Positions 23,330 to 33,549 of a stretch of 64,000 bases of DNA are shown here, piece by piece. Positions within the stretch are counted from its first letter, which is position 1, and the number at the start of each line of letters is the position of its first letter. This DNA comes from Adenophora triphylla var. japonica (taxonomy: Eukaryota; Streptophyta; Magnoliopsida; Asterales; Campanulaceae): contig JAFEMH010005374.1 in the NCBI GenBank assembly GCA_022495995.1, positions 62,001 through 126,000 of the forward strand. The letters run 5' to 3'. Made by a program: the position numbers and the translations under genes. Under the pieces are notes generated by a model. The model ran no database searches. It worked only from the letters and a program-made list of their open reading frames with translations, and was not told the origin of the DNA.

Positions 23330-23590
23330 GATAGCGTCTTAGGTGCCTCGAACCTTGATGATGGCGTTTTAGGTGCCTCGAACCTTGAAGATGGCGTTTT
23401 AGGCGCCTCGGACCTTGATGATGATGGCTTTTTAGGCGCCTCGGACCTTGATGATGATGGCTTTTTAGGTGCCTCGGACCTTGGAGATGGCGTTTTAGGT
23501 GCCTCGAACCTTGATGATGATGGCCTTTTAGGTGCCTCGAACCTTGATGATGATGGCTTTTTAGGTGCCTCGGACCTTAATTTGAAATGG
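23330..23590. repeat. Short tandem array in element B (about 35-42 bp units)
   Basis: Seven or so imperfect copies of a unit like GATGATGGCTTTTTAGGTGC followed by CTCGAACCTT. No ORF of note. Confidence 0.85.
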
Positions 23591-23668
23591 CCTTTCGGTG
23601 GACTTTGTCTGCTGCCGAAGGAGAGGGTGACCGTTTTGGTCGAGGGGCTGGACCTAATGACAGGCTAC

Positions 23669-23704
23669 CTACGTATCCCTAGTGGGAATCAAGCCCTTTC
23701 GTAG
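23669..23704. other. Hairpin module, copy 2
   Basis: Near-identical to copy 1: CTACG at 23669-23673 and CGTAG at 23700-23704 around CCC...GGG. It separates the two tandem arrays. Confidence 0.55.
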
Positions 23705-23809
23705 TTCGAGTACTACTCGAGATTTCGTTGGCTTTTGGGATTCCGTTAACTTTGCTGGGGATTTCGTTAGCCTTTGCTGGGGAAAATCAGACGTATTTGT
23801 CTGGGAAAT

Positions 23810-24552
23810 CGGTCTTACGTTTGACTGCCGGAGGTAATTTTGATGAAAGATACGGGATCTCGTTATCTTTCTCGGGGCACTCGGTCTTACGTTTGACTGC
23901 CGGGGGTAATTTTGATGAAAGATACGGGATCTCGTTATCTTTCTCTGGCACTCGGTCTTGCGTTTGGCTGCAGGTAATTTTGATGAAAGATACGGGATCT
24001 CGTTATCTTTCTCGGGGCACTCGGTCTTACGTTTGACTGCCGGGGGTAATTTTGATGAAAGATACGGGATCTCGTTATCTTTCTCTGGCACTCGGTCTTA
24101 CGTTTGACTCGGGGGTAATTTTGATGAAAGATACGGGATCTCGTTATCTTTCTCAGGGCACTCGGTCTTACGTTTGACTCAGGGGTAATTTTGATGAAAG
24201 ATACGGGATCTCGTTATCTTTCTCGGGGCACTCGATGGCCTTACGTTTGACTGGGGTAATTTTGATGAAAGATACGGGATCTCGTTATCTTTCTCGGGCA
24301 CTCGGTCTTACGTTTGACTCAGGGGTAATTTTGATGAAAGATACGGGATCCGTTATCTTTCTCGGGTCACTCGGTCTTACGTTTTACTGCCGGGAATGAT
24401 TTTGATGAAAGATACGGAATCCGTTATCTTTCTCGGGGCACTCGGTCTTACGTTTGACTGCCGGGGGTAATTTTGATGAAAGATACGGGATCTCGTTATC
24501 TTTCTCAGGGCACTCGGTCTTACGTTTGACTGCCGGGGATGATTTTGATGAA
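23810..24552. repeat. 72-bp tandem array in element B
   Basis: About ten copies of a unit near 72 bp containing TTTTGATGAAAGATACGGGA and a TTACGTTTGACTGCC block. Copies vary by small indels. Located between the LTR and the start of the antisense genes. Confidence 0.92.
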
Positions 24553-24656
24553 AAGGGGCTGACTTTGGTTAACTTTGTTAACTCTGTCAAGTTGGGGACT
24601 GAATTGCAGAGTCCTGAAATTTTAAGGGGCAAAAGGGTCATTTTGACCCTTGCAAT

Positions 24657-24699
24657 CCTATCCGCGCGGATAGGAGCTGAAAGTCAGGGGTATTAATTA
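24657..24699 (+). promoter_or_regulatory. Promoter motif of antisense gene 1 in element B
   Basis: The perfect 18-bp palindrome CCTATCCGCGCGGATAGG (24657-24674) is followed 20 bases after its core by TATTAATTA (24691-24699). The ATG is at 24833. Confidence 0.55.
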
Positions 24700-24832
24700 G
24701 GGCCAACGCCCTTCTTCTTCCTCAGTCCAATTTTCTGAAATTGTCGAGAGCAGAGAGAGAAAAACTGCAAAATCCGCCATTTTTGGCCATTTAAGCTTCA
24801 AAATTCTTCCGATTTCTTCGATTTTTTGAGCA

Positions 24833-27663
24833 ATGGAACACGGAGAAGGCGCTTTTCAAGGCCAAGGACGTGGCCCGGTAGCGGAGAGGCGATTGGAGCT
24901 CGTCCGAATGAGGAGGCATTACAATCTTTCGCAATCGGTTGAGGAGGAGCATTACCCCGATGCTTGGCAACATTGGGCTTCGGATCCGCATCTCCGAACG
25001 GTATACTTTGAAACCCTTTGATCCCTTTGTTGATTTCTTGTTTGAAAAATTTTTTTTTTTGAAAATTCGAATGATTGATATTCTTGGCTTTGAATTTTGA
25101 TTTTGATGTTTTGCATGTTGTAATGAGTATATGAGTAACCCAAAATGTGCACTTTGCTTGGGAAAAAGAATTGGCATTTTTGCCACATTTTTTTTTCGAT
25201 TCGAAAATTATATGTGAAAATTCGAAGAATTGTGATTTTTTTTTTTGAAATCGAATATTGCATGTTGATGATGATGATGGTTTTTTTTTTGAAATTGAAT
25301 TTTGATATGATGATGCAATGCATGCATTTTGTTTGGAAAGAATGGGCATTTTGCCAATATGAGATGTATGTATGTTTAGGATTTTTTTTTTTGAAAAGTG
25401 GGACGGATTTTTCCTCCCGTTGCATGTAAGATGGATGATATGCATGTATGCATTTTTTTGTTGAAAATGGGACGGAGTTTTTACTTCCGTAGGAATGCAT
25501 CTTTTTTTTTTTTTTTTTTTTTGTTGATGAATGCATTGGGACTTGCTGAAAATTGTTTTCTTTCATGCGAGAAAAATGGGGCTATGCTCATTGTATGCTG
25601 TTATGCTGTCGAAATTTTTTTTTTAATGTAAATGCAAATGCAATCTTTTTGACATTTTCTCTTTTTTTTTTACAGGGCGGAAACCGTTTTGTGACGGAGC
25701 AAATTAACAAGATGAAGACTCGAGGATCGGTGGAGTCTCTGATTGACTTGTGGGATCGGCTTCCGGATGCGGGCCGAGGAGCTTTGCCGAGTCCGAGACA
25801 AGTTGTTGTCGAGACGGGGCTCGGGAGTTCGTCGAGTGCTTGAGGGGACTGGTCAAGTTTCCTAAGAGCAAGGGCTTGATGTTTGCTCGCGCAAAGACCG
25901 GTGGGACGCGACCCACACCTTCCACTTCTTCGGGGCGAGGCTACGCTACGCCCTCCGACTATGCTGCAATCACGGGCCTGTCCTTTAATGGACGCAGCAT
26001 TGAGTGGCGGGATGGCTACATCGATGCCGATCTGCAGGCTCTTCTGGGATTTTCCCCTATTCCCAAAAAGGGGATGGAGATGGAGTATGCCGTGGTCTAC
26101 GGCAAGATTGTGGAGACCATTGCGAGCTATGAGGTCAGGAGGAGAGGATAGGCGCCGATCAGATTGCCGTGGCCTTCTTGTGGTTTGCTTTCTCGAGCAC
26201 GCTCTTTGGGCATCTGCCGAGGGACAGCGGTCTTTGCCTTGCTGAGGTCCTTGGAGGACATGGAGACGGCCGGAGATGTCTCGTGGGGAGAGGCCGGGCT
26301 GGCTGAGCTGTACTTCGCTCTTGATAGATACAGCCGGAAGGCTGTGAGCTCCTTGTACTGCTTCGAGTTTGCTCTGGAGGTATAAGCTCTCTTTTTGCTT
26401 CTCCTCTCTTCTTTTGAGCACACACTTTTATTTGCACTGGATTGATAGGATTTTTACCTTTCGCAGGTATGGGCGTTGGAGTTTTTCCACGTCACGGTGT
26501 GGCGGCAGGCCGGAGTACGTCGGGGCGTATCCGGCCATGCAGTCTTGGTCCAAGCATGCCGGGAGAAGATAAGCTCCGTGGGCGTACGACTCTCGTGTAC
26601 GCGGATTGCCTTCCTTTGACGGAGGCCGAGACAGATGAGGGATGATATTCTTCCCGGGATCGCTTTGAGGTAGCGCAGCTCGAAGGGCGCCGAGATCCGG
26701 ACAAGGCAATGGAGGATTTTGAGGGGTCCGACCTCGCGATGCCTATTATCCGGGAGAGAGGGTGACGCGCCGCATGGCGTGAACTCGCCTGAGGACACCG
26801 GTGGAGCCTCCCGCCGATATGATGCACTCCGAGCGATCGGTCCGTGACCTGGGATGATTACCGAGCAGGCCAGCACTTCTCGGACTTCGTGGCGATTGAG
26901 CCGTATGCGACGTTCGTCTTGAGGAGGCTGAGGATGCCTCAGGTTTTGGATAGGGAGGGGCTTGGGATCCCGCGGTACCCTCGGACGGATTTTTCCTATA
27001 TCCAGGACGGGGTCCGATTGAGGGTGCAGATCCCTCAGCCCGAGCGACTTCCACGAGCTTTCCGGCCTCGTCCGGGTATGAAGGTATGGCTTTTTACGCT
27101 TCTGCCCTTCTTTTCTTCCTTTTGTTTCATCATCTTTAGCATCACTTCCTTTTTTTGACGCTTTTGCTTTTGTGCAGTTTTCGGAGGTGGTCGTCGAGAA
27201 GCTGACGAAGCAAGTGATCGGGGCCAAGAGATTCATCAGGAGGATGGTCGCTTGCGGGGCTCCTCAGGCTAGAGCGAGGCGACCACGGCCGGCGCCTGTC
27301 AGACGGGAGGCTTCCCCTATTCGCTCAGAGACTTCTTCAGAGACTCCTTTGTCTCCTCTCCTTGATCCCCGCGCGGTACTGCCTTCGGATCACGTCATTC
27401 TCGGGGATCCACACGGGCAGGGACACGTTTGGCAGCATGGCGGGTCGTCTTCGTACGTGCAGGAGTCTGACGCCTTCACCTTCGGGTACGATTTTTTCGC
27501 AGATCTCGGCTTGCCCTATCAGAGCGTGCCGGTTGGTCCTGACGAGCCTCTCTCTGGAGACGAGGACGATTCTGAGCCCGAGATTTTCAGGGCTCCTGAG
27601 GAGGCGGGCCCGAGTCGCAAGAGGGGCCGGGGGGAGACATCGGGCGCTGGAGACTCCGATTGA
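24833..27663 (+). pseudogene. Plant mobile domain (PMD/MAIN-like) gene in element B, decayed
   Basis: Exon 1 (24833-25000, donor GTATAC) joins in phase to an exon starting at 25676 after TTTACAG. PMD hallmarks follow: a GEATLRPP/TPSDYAAITGLSF block (about 25935-25990), a WGEAGLAELYFALDRYSR block (about 26285-26340), then an intron (26381-26467) and VWALEFFHV (about 26468). Further coding runs 26850-27084 and, after an intron, 27178-27663 with a Pro/Arg/Ser- and Asp/Glu-rich tail. PMD proteins (PF10536) are plant proteins related to transposon-borne genes; host members MAIN/MAIL act in genome stability and silencing. Several frame changes (near 25830, 26150, 26570-26850) make this copy non-functional. 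It is antisense to element B pol. Confidence 0.75.
25001..25675 (+). other. First intron of the PMD-like gene, rich in T runs
   Basis: 675 bases with GT...AG ends containing repeated runs of 8-22 T, many followed by GAAA. Similar T runs appear in 27664-27990. No other feature is seen here. Confidence 0.6.
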
Positions 27664-27999
27664 TTTTTTTTTTTTTGAGATTTAGATTTGTACAGATTAT
27701 GCACATTTTTTTTTGGATGTAATAATTTAGGATTTTATTTATGTTTGTTTGTTTTTTTTTTATGCACACTCTCTTTTTTTTTTGGAATGTAATAATTTAG
27801 GATTTTATTTTATGAATGCAATGCAATATGAATGCAGTGTCGCATGAGCCTTGGTTTTTTTTTTTTTTGCAAGGGTGTTTGGTATATGGACTGGTTTGGG
27901 GAGTTTTTTTTTTGCACAGGTTTCGAGCAACCGGGACGGAATATTCCTCTTTTGGTGTAGCAGCTTGGACTGTTGCAGATTTTTTTTTTGGCAAACTCA

Positions 28000-28042
28000 T
28001 CCGCGCGGATAGGGGCAGTTTCTGACACTGTCCTTTAATTTT
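28000..28042 (+). promoter_or_regulatory. Promoter motif of antisense gene 2 in element B
   Basis: TCCGCGCGGA (28000-28009) followed 24 bases later by TTTAATTTT. The ATG of the following gene is at 28128. Motif and spacing match 22641-22681 and 24657-24699. Confidence 0.5.
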
Positions 28043-28127
28043 GGTTCAGACCTGGTCTTTCAAATTCAAATATCCTCTTCAACCTCCAGTCCAAACAGCC
28101 ATTTTCGGGGAGAAAGAGAGAAAAACC

Positions 28128-29620
28128 ATGGAAATGGCCAAAAATTCTCCAAAATTGTCCAAAGAAAGGCAAATGTTGTTCTTTGAAAAGTTCAAGGAGT
28201 GGTGTAGGGAGATCATGCACGAGAGAAGATCATTCTTTGAAGAAAGGTACAAGGTACGATGCTTGTGGTCTCTCAAAGAATTGGTTCCGGATTATGACCT
28301 CTTAAGAGCTTCTTCTTCGTTTTGGGATACTAGAAGGCATGTCTTTTGCCTTTCCTTCAACGAGATTGTTCCGACTGTGGAAGAATTTCGGGCCTTGCTT
28401 GGAGGTCCGGAGGTGGAAGAGATAGCGGTTCCTTTGCCCGGAGGGGCTTCTTTTGTTGACAGATTGTGCGTCCTCCTTCATCTTTCCCCGGAGGAAGCGC
28501 AAGGGATGATCCGCGGTCCCGATCATTTCGATATTTCCGGTCTTCCCGACAGATTTAGGGGCCTAGGCTTGGTGGATGATGCCTATTGGGATGCCTTTGC
28601 ACTTTGTATGTTTGGCACCCTGTTCATGGTCTATTCCTTCGGGATCCGCCATCGGTCTCGCCGGATGTTGTCGTTCACCGTCGCCCGGCGTAGATGTCGT
28701 TCCTTTGATTCTTGGGGAGACTTTTCATGCTCTCGACAGATTAGCTACCGGACGGCGGTATATGCACGGGGTAGCCCGCTCCTCTTGACCCCGTGGCCGA
28801 TGGAGCGTTTGGGGGTTCTTCGAAACCTCTCGATATGATCAAGCCTTGGACTTTTGCCAGAGAGGTGTTGATGTAGATTTTGATGATCGTGGCTCGTGGG
28901 AGCGTTGGATGGCGGGTCGCCAGCACCGAAGATATCGATGGTTGGTGCCTCATCAAGGCGGGTGGAGACTCGCAGAGTGCTTCAGACGGGTCCCATGTGG
29001 TTATGCTTCCTGGCTTTCTCGATCCGCTTTCTACATTCCGGCTCGGTCCTTAGCGCTTGGCTTGGAGCAGTTCCTTTGGAGGGCTTTGATGATGTAGCCA
29101 CCAGGTGGTGGCTCCTGTTTCCATGGATGATCCCTCGGTGTTTCCATTTCTTTCCCGAGCATGGAGGTATGATGCCTTTCCTCCTCGGGTTATCCTCAGC
29201 GTCCGAGACCGGTGTTCCTCGACCACTTGGTACCTGGATTGGTATGAGAGGCATCCGGGAGGGACTCAGGTGGCTATTTTGAGGCGGCGTGAGGCCATTG
29301 CGGTGCGGAGGACCCGACTGCTTTGAGAGAAGGAGGGCCGAGGCGAGGGCCAATCCTCATGACAGAGCGGAGACGCCGTGGACCGGGATTATGAGGCTTA
29401 CGTCAAGAGACAGAGAGGAGGGCTCCTATGTTACCGCCTAGGTTACAGGAGATGAGGGATGACGCTAGTGGCTACTAAGGCCCCGACAGAGGCCGGTTTG
29501 ATAGACCCCGTTCCTATACCGCAGCTTGGTAGGAGGAATACCGACATTTTTCCGGCTCGTAAGAGAAAGACTCGGAGGGGGAAGAAGAAGGGAGAGGCCA
29601 AGACGAGTGGCTTGGAGTGA
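28128..29620 (+). pseudogene. Second antisense gene in element B, DUF7745-like, decayed
   Basis: Starts MEMAKNSPKLSK at 28128 and stays open to about 28650. It contains a 'LL.ASSSFWD..RHVFCLSFNEIVPTVEEFRALLGG' type segment (about 28300-28400), the pattern of the plant DUF7745 family: a Trp-Asp near the start, then a P-T-x-E-E-F/Y-x-x-L-L block. Later parts continue in other frames and end in a Lys/Arg-rich tail with stop at 29618-29620. Function unknown. The family is common next to retroelements. Frame changes near 28650, 28840, 29100 and 29330 break it. Confidence 0.6.
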
Positions 29621-29869
29621 CTCGAGGTTTCCAAGTATCCCTTTCTTGCCATGACGTACACATTAGTTTGATTATGTATCTTAGTTTTCTTTTAGCAAAG
29701 TTGCCGCTGTAGGAATGAATCGGGCTTAGACTCATCAAAGAGCTTTTAACTTGTAATGAATATTTGAATTGCTTTAGAGTTTTTCGAGACGCTTTCATGG
29801 TCCGACTAATTGTATTGATGCCAAAGTATGGCTTTTATTTGTGCTTTAGACCGAACCGTTTCCGGCCGC

Positions 29870-29907
29870 CTACGTTCCCCTCATTTTGAGGAGCTCAGTC
29901 TTCGTAG
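29870..29907. other. Hairpin module, copy 3 (diverged)
   Basis: CTACG (29870-29874) and CGTAG (29903-29907) enclose CCCCTC...GAGG. The stems are conserved relative to copies 1 and 2 although the sequence between them differs. Confidence 0.5.
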
Positions 29908-29955
29908 TTCAACCCGGTGAACTCTTTTTTGTTTTTTTTTTTGTTTTTTTTTTGG

Positions 29956-30061
29956 TGCAACCTCGTTTTTTACCTAGGCCGCCCTTTTCGGGTTTCTAAC
30001 CTAGTTGGGTATTACTCTTTTAGCACTCTTTTTTCTTGTTGTTTTTTTTTTTTTTTTTTTT

Positions 30062-30098
<37 letters not shown>

Positions 30099-30199
30099 GT
30101 GCAACCCCGTTTTTTACCTAGGCCACCCTTTTCGGGTTTCTAACCTAGTTGGGTATTACTCTTTTAGCACTCTTTTTTCTTGTTGTTTTTTTTTGTTTT

Positions 30200-30230
<31 letters not shown>
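29956..30230. repeat. Duplicated 85-bp segment separated by long T runs
   Basis: The segment beginning GGTGCAACC and containing TTTCTAACCTAGTTGGGTAT occurs at about 29956-30043 and 30100-30183, differing at a few positions. T-rich tracts of about 55 bases between them and 45 bases after them are probably expanded homopolymers. Confidence 0.8.
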
Positions 30231-30232
<2 letters not shown>

Positions 30233-30415
30233 GCGTAGTATCTGCGCAGCCTTGTCACCATTCACTGGGTGTACAAAGGGATTCCCGTCGAGGTCTCGCA
30301 AGTTGCATGGCTCCTCCGGAGAAGATCTTCTCGGACGACATATGGCCCGACTCCATACAGCTCCCATTTGCCGAGAGGGTTGATACGGACCGGGGGCTTT
30401 TCTTTTAGAACGAGA

Positions 30416-31114
30416 TCACCTTCTCGGATCTCCCGATGCTTTACTTTCTTGTCGAAGGCTCGCCATTCTTCCTTGGTAGGCTCGGATGTGTTCCATGGCC
30501 TTCAATCGGCGTTCATCTAGTAGGGCCAATTCGTCATGGCGACTGGAGCCATTCGACCTCGTTGATCCGGCTTTCCGCCAAGATACGGAGCGAGGGGATT
30601 TCCACTCGATTGGGAGTACGGCTTCCATTCCGTATGTGAGGGCAAAAGGTGTTTCCCGCCTTGCCGTTTCCGACCGATGTCTCCAGAGCCCCAGAGTGCC
30701 GTGTGTAACTTCTCGGGCCAATCTCTCGCCTTGGACGCCCATTTTCCTGATGATATTTTCCGTAGTCTTGTTTGCCGCTTCGACGGCTCCGTTGGTTTGG
30801 GGCCCGTAGGGAGATGACTTGTGACGGGTTATTCGGAATTCCGCCTGCCAGCTTTTCACATTCCCCTTCGAAGTGGGATCCATTATCTCGAGATGATTTC
30901 GCCGGCAACCCGTATCCGCACATGATGTTTTCTTTGATGAAGAGGGCAACTTTCTTTGAATTGAGGATTTTGTAGGACTTTGCAGTAGCGTCCTTTCCAC
31001 TTCCTTCGAAGAAATGACCAACCCGCGTCTCTTTAGGCTCTTCCGCAGCCTCCCAAATTCACACTCGTCAAAATCTCTTCGGCGGTTTGGGCTCGATTTT
31101 CCTCTTCCTGACAA
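30416..31114 (-). pseudogene. Element B integrase remnant
   Basis: The minus strand shows the integrase core region after the catalytic Asp (PYGPQTNGAVEAANK, about 30800) and a PFALTYGMEAVLPIE block (about 30620), spread over two frames. Preceding sequence in other frames contains a PAKSSRDNGSHF-like version of the SDNG block (about 30895). Many indels. The N-terminal zinc domain is not recognisable. Confidence 0.75.
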
Positions 31115-31342
31115 CCTCGCTTAAAAATTTTTTTTTGTTGTTTGATTTTTTTTTTTTTTTTTCGTTTAATGTGTCTCGTTTTTATCTAATGAATTATTAA
31201 AAAAAAATTTTATTAATTAATTCATCATTAGTTAAAGTGGCAATCAAGAGATACTCAAAGGTTCGTCATTTCATTGAAAACGAAAGGGGGTACAACGCTT
31301 GCTGCACTCGTAGTCTTCGTGCGTAAGGCCGCTCTGACGACC
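31115..31342 (-). other. Element B non-coding remnant with A/T runs
   Basis: No domain is recognised. RT and RNase H of element B should lie between the protease (left end near 31343 on this map) and integrase (31114), so a deletion occurred here. Confidence 0.5.
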
Positions 31343-33545
31343 CTAGAGACTCGATCTTAACATAGAGAGACTGGGAGGACTTGTCCTAGATTGACACAAA
31401 GGGACGGGGACCAATCCAAGCTTGGTGATCATTTCCTCCTTGGTCGCGGATGGGCCCGAGAGAGTTTCCCAATTCTTTAGCGGCATCGCTATTGGTGGCC
31501 TCATGACTCGTGAACTGTGGCCGTTTTTGTTTTCCTTTCTCAATTGCCGCTATCATCTCTTGACCGAGCCGAGATCAATCAGTCCGGCACTGGACTTTTT
31601 CTTCGAACAATTGCTGCATAATCGCACCATCCCAATCATCTCGAGGGAAATTCCGTGGCCTTAGCTTTTGGCACCGCGCCCGAATTCGTGTTTCGGATCT
31701 TCCTGGCGTAGGAATAGTGGTTGTGAGCTTCTCGAACTCTGTTCCACTGTGTCGCACGCCTCTAAAGGTATACTCACTTTTCATGGCAGCTGGTAGCCCT
31801 GTATCTTGGGTAGGTCCAGAACATTCTACGGACCGGGTTAGCCTTGGTTCCTCCGAACTTGTTGAGGCTATCCTGTAGCTTTAGCCATCCCGCCGTAGGA
31901 GTGGGCTCTGTGATGTTTCCCGGTTGTGTGGGACCCTTTACAAAGTAGTCGCCCAAATTAGGACCGAAGGGGAGAGATTTGGGATTGTCGGCCGACCTTT
32001 CCCGTGGCAGCCTTCAAATCTTTTTCCCTTTGCAAAGGTCCACCGGGAGGCCTCATATCCCAAAGCCGTGGCGAGTATTTTGTCCTTTTACTTCGATGAG
32101 TTTGAAAGTTCCTTGTTGGCGCTTCCCCTGCACCGAGGCCAGTAGATAGCTCATTTTTCTCATCATTTTCAAGACCGGTGGAATTTTATCCCGAGTGACC
32201 GTCATATCTATGTTGCACACTTGGGCCTTGGGAGGCTCGACCGTGAAGCCCGTTAGCATGTGACCTTCCTCATCATGTTTGATTTCCGCAATAGGTATTC
32301 CGCCCGTATCCGTGCCCTCTAAAGTGACTAAATCCCCGTAAATGGTCGTCGATCCCCATTCGAGACGAATTTCACACACCGGTGGAGGCTTGAGGCGACC
32401 CCTTTTACTTGGTGCAGCCAAGGTCTTCACAGGGCATTGAAAGTAATCGGGATGTCGATAACCCGGAATTCCACAGTATCAATTTCTCGTCCAAACCAGA
32501 GGTCTAAAGTAGCAACTCCGAGGACTGCTCGGGATGTTGAGTCGTAAGCTTTGACCGTGAGAGAAGAAGGCTTCAAGTCTCGTAGTCTTGATATCAAGCA
32601 AGCTCATGATCTTTGCCGGAAGAATTTTCATTCCTGACCCATTATCAACCAGGACCCGAGGGAGGCGTCGTTCATCCAAACTGACCGTGATGAAGAGAGG
32701 CTCATTATGATCAGCCCCAAATTGAGGGAGGTCGAGATCTCGTGAAAGTGATTATGTTCCCGTAGTGGATGTTTCCAATCACCGTACCACATCATCGGGA
32801 GTAGCATCAATAGGCACGAGAGTGCGAGCTGTGCTTTCTTCCGCTTCCGCCAAGGGGATAAGACGAAGTGAGTAGAGACCAGAGGGAGATGTTGGCTGTG
32901 TTTGCTTCAACCGGGTGAGCACGGGATCCTCTTTTTCGTGGTCCGGAGTTTCAACTGTCTTAAAGCATAAGTGGGCGGCGATCTTCTTTTGGTGCTTGGT
33001 CTCGTGGCCTTCTTATCTCGCCTTGGGATTTCCTTGGAAGATCTCGCCTGCATCGGGTCAACAGATTAACTTCCTCATCGCCGTCTCTGACCGGGATTTC
33101 TTCTGCCGCCAAGGTCAATGGGGGAGCCCTTTGGCTATCGTGGCCATCGGGTTCCCGACTGGTCTAGCGACAGCCAGGGCCGAGCCGTATCGGCTCCTTC
33201 CCGGGCGGCCCTTATAATTGCTTCCCAAGTCACTGTGCTTTTGGGTTTGGGGTTGTGTTGTTGCCCCTCGATGGCCCACAGAGCTGGGCGTCCTCCGATT
33301 CATTCTCATGGCCGGCCTTGCTCATTGTTATCATGCAACAAGAGTCGCTATTGTCGGGACTCGGCGGCTTTTCGATCTCATCCCCGGTATAGTGCAGCCA
33401 TTCTGATTCCCTTCTGTAATACTCAGAGTTGGAGATGATTATAGCGTTCTGCGTGGGAGGCGCATCCGGTATCATGCCAGTTTCTAGGACTTCTCTGAAA
33501 GCTGACATACATTCGGGGAAGGTGACCTCTTCTTGGGTAACCCTG
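31343..33545 (-). pseudogene. Element B gag C-terminus and protease remnants
   Basis: Fragments in several minus-strand frames. A protease-like VDNGSGMKILP block lies near 32630-32670, with Asn in place of the usual Thr or Ser of DTG/DSG. A KMSYL...GKRQQG segment (about 32080-32160) is typical of the Tat protease-RT linker. Further linker fragments follow to 31343. The outer part (33616-33115) looks like a low-complexity gag tail. No continuous ORF survives. Confidence 0.6.
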
Positions 33546-33549
33546 ACAA

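Larger units (their letters stand above)
21224..33545 (-). mobile_element. Element B: truncated Tat/Ogre-like Ty3/gypsy element
   Basis: On the minus strand the order is gag/protease remnants (33545-31343), integrase remnant (31114-30416), two genes in antisense (plus strand, 24833-29620), tandem repeats, a polypurine tract (GAGGGGCTAC, next to 22980) and a 3' LTR (22979-21224). No 5' LTR is found at the right edge; the sequence passes directly into the copia RT. The RT/RNase H segment is also missing between about 31340 and 31114. Integrase wording (NGAVEAANK, YGMEAVLPIE) is of the Tat/Ogre type. Confidence 0.82.

Noticed and set aside
23810..24552. Regularly spaced repeats that could look like a CRISPR array
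   Set aside because: The whole 72-bp unit repeats with small changes; there are no unique spacers, and the host is a plant nucleus.
24833..29620. Resident host PMD-family gene pair
   Set aside because: The region lies between integrase remnants and the LTR of element B, inside a copia LTR, and has several frame changes; it is transposon cargo.
29917..30408. 163-codon Phe-rich ORF
   Set aside because: It is made by T homopolymers and a duplicated spacer, not by coding sequence.
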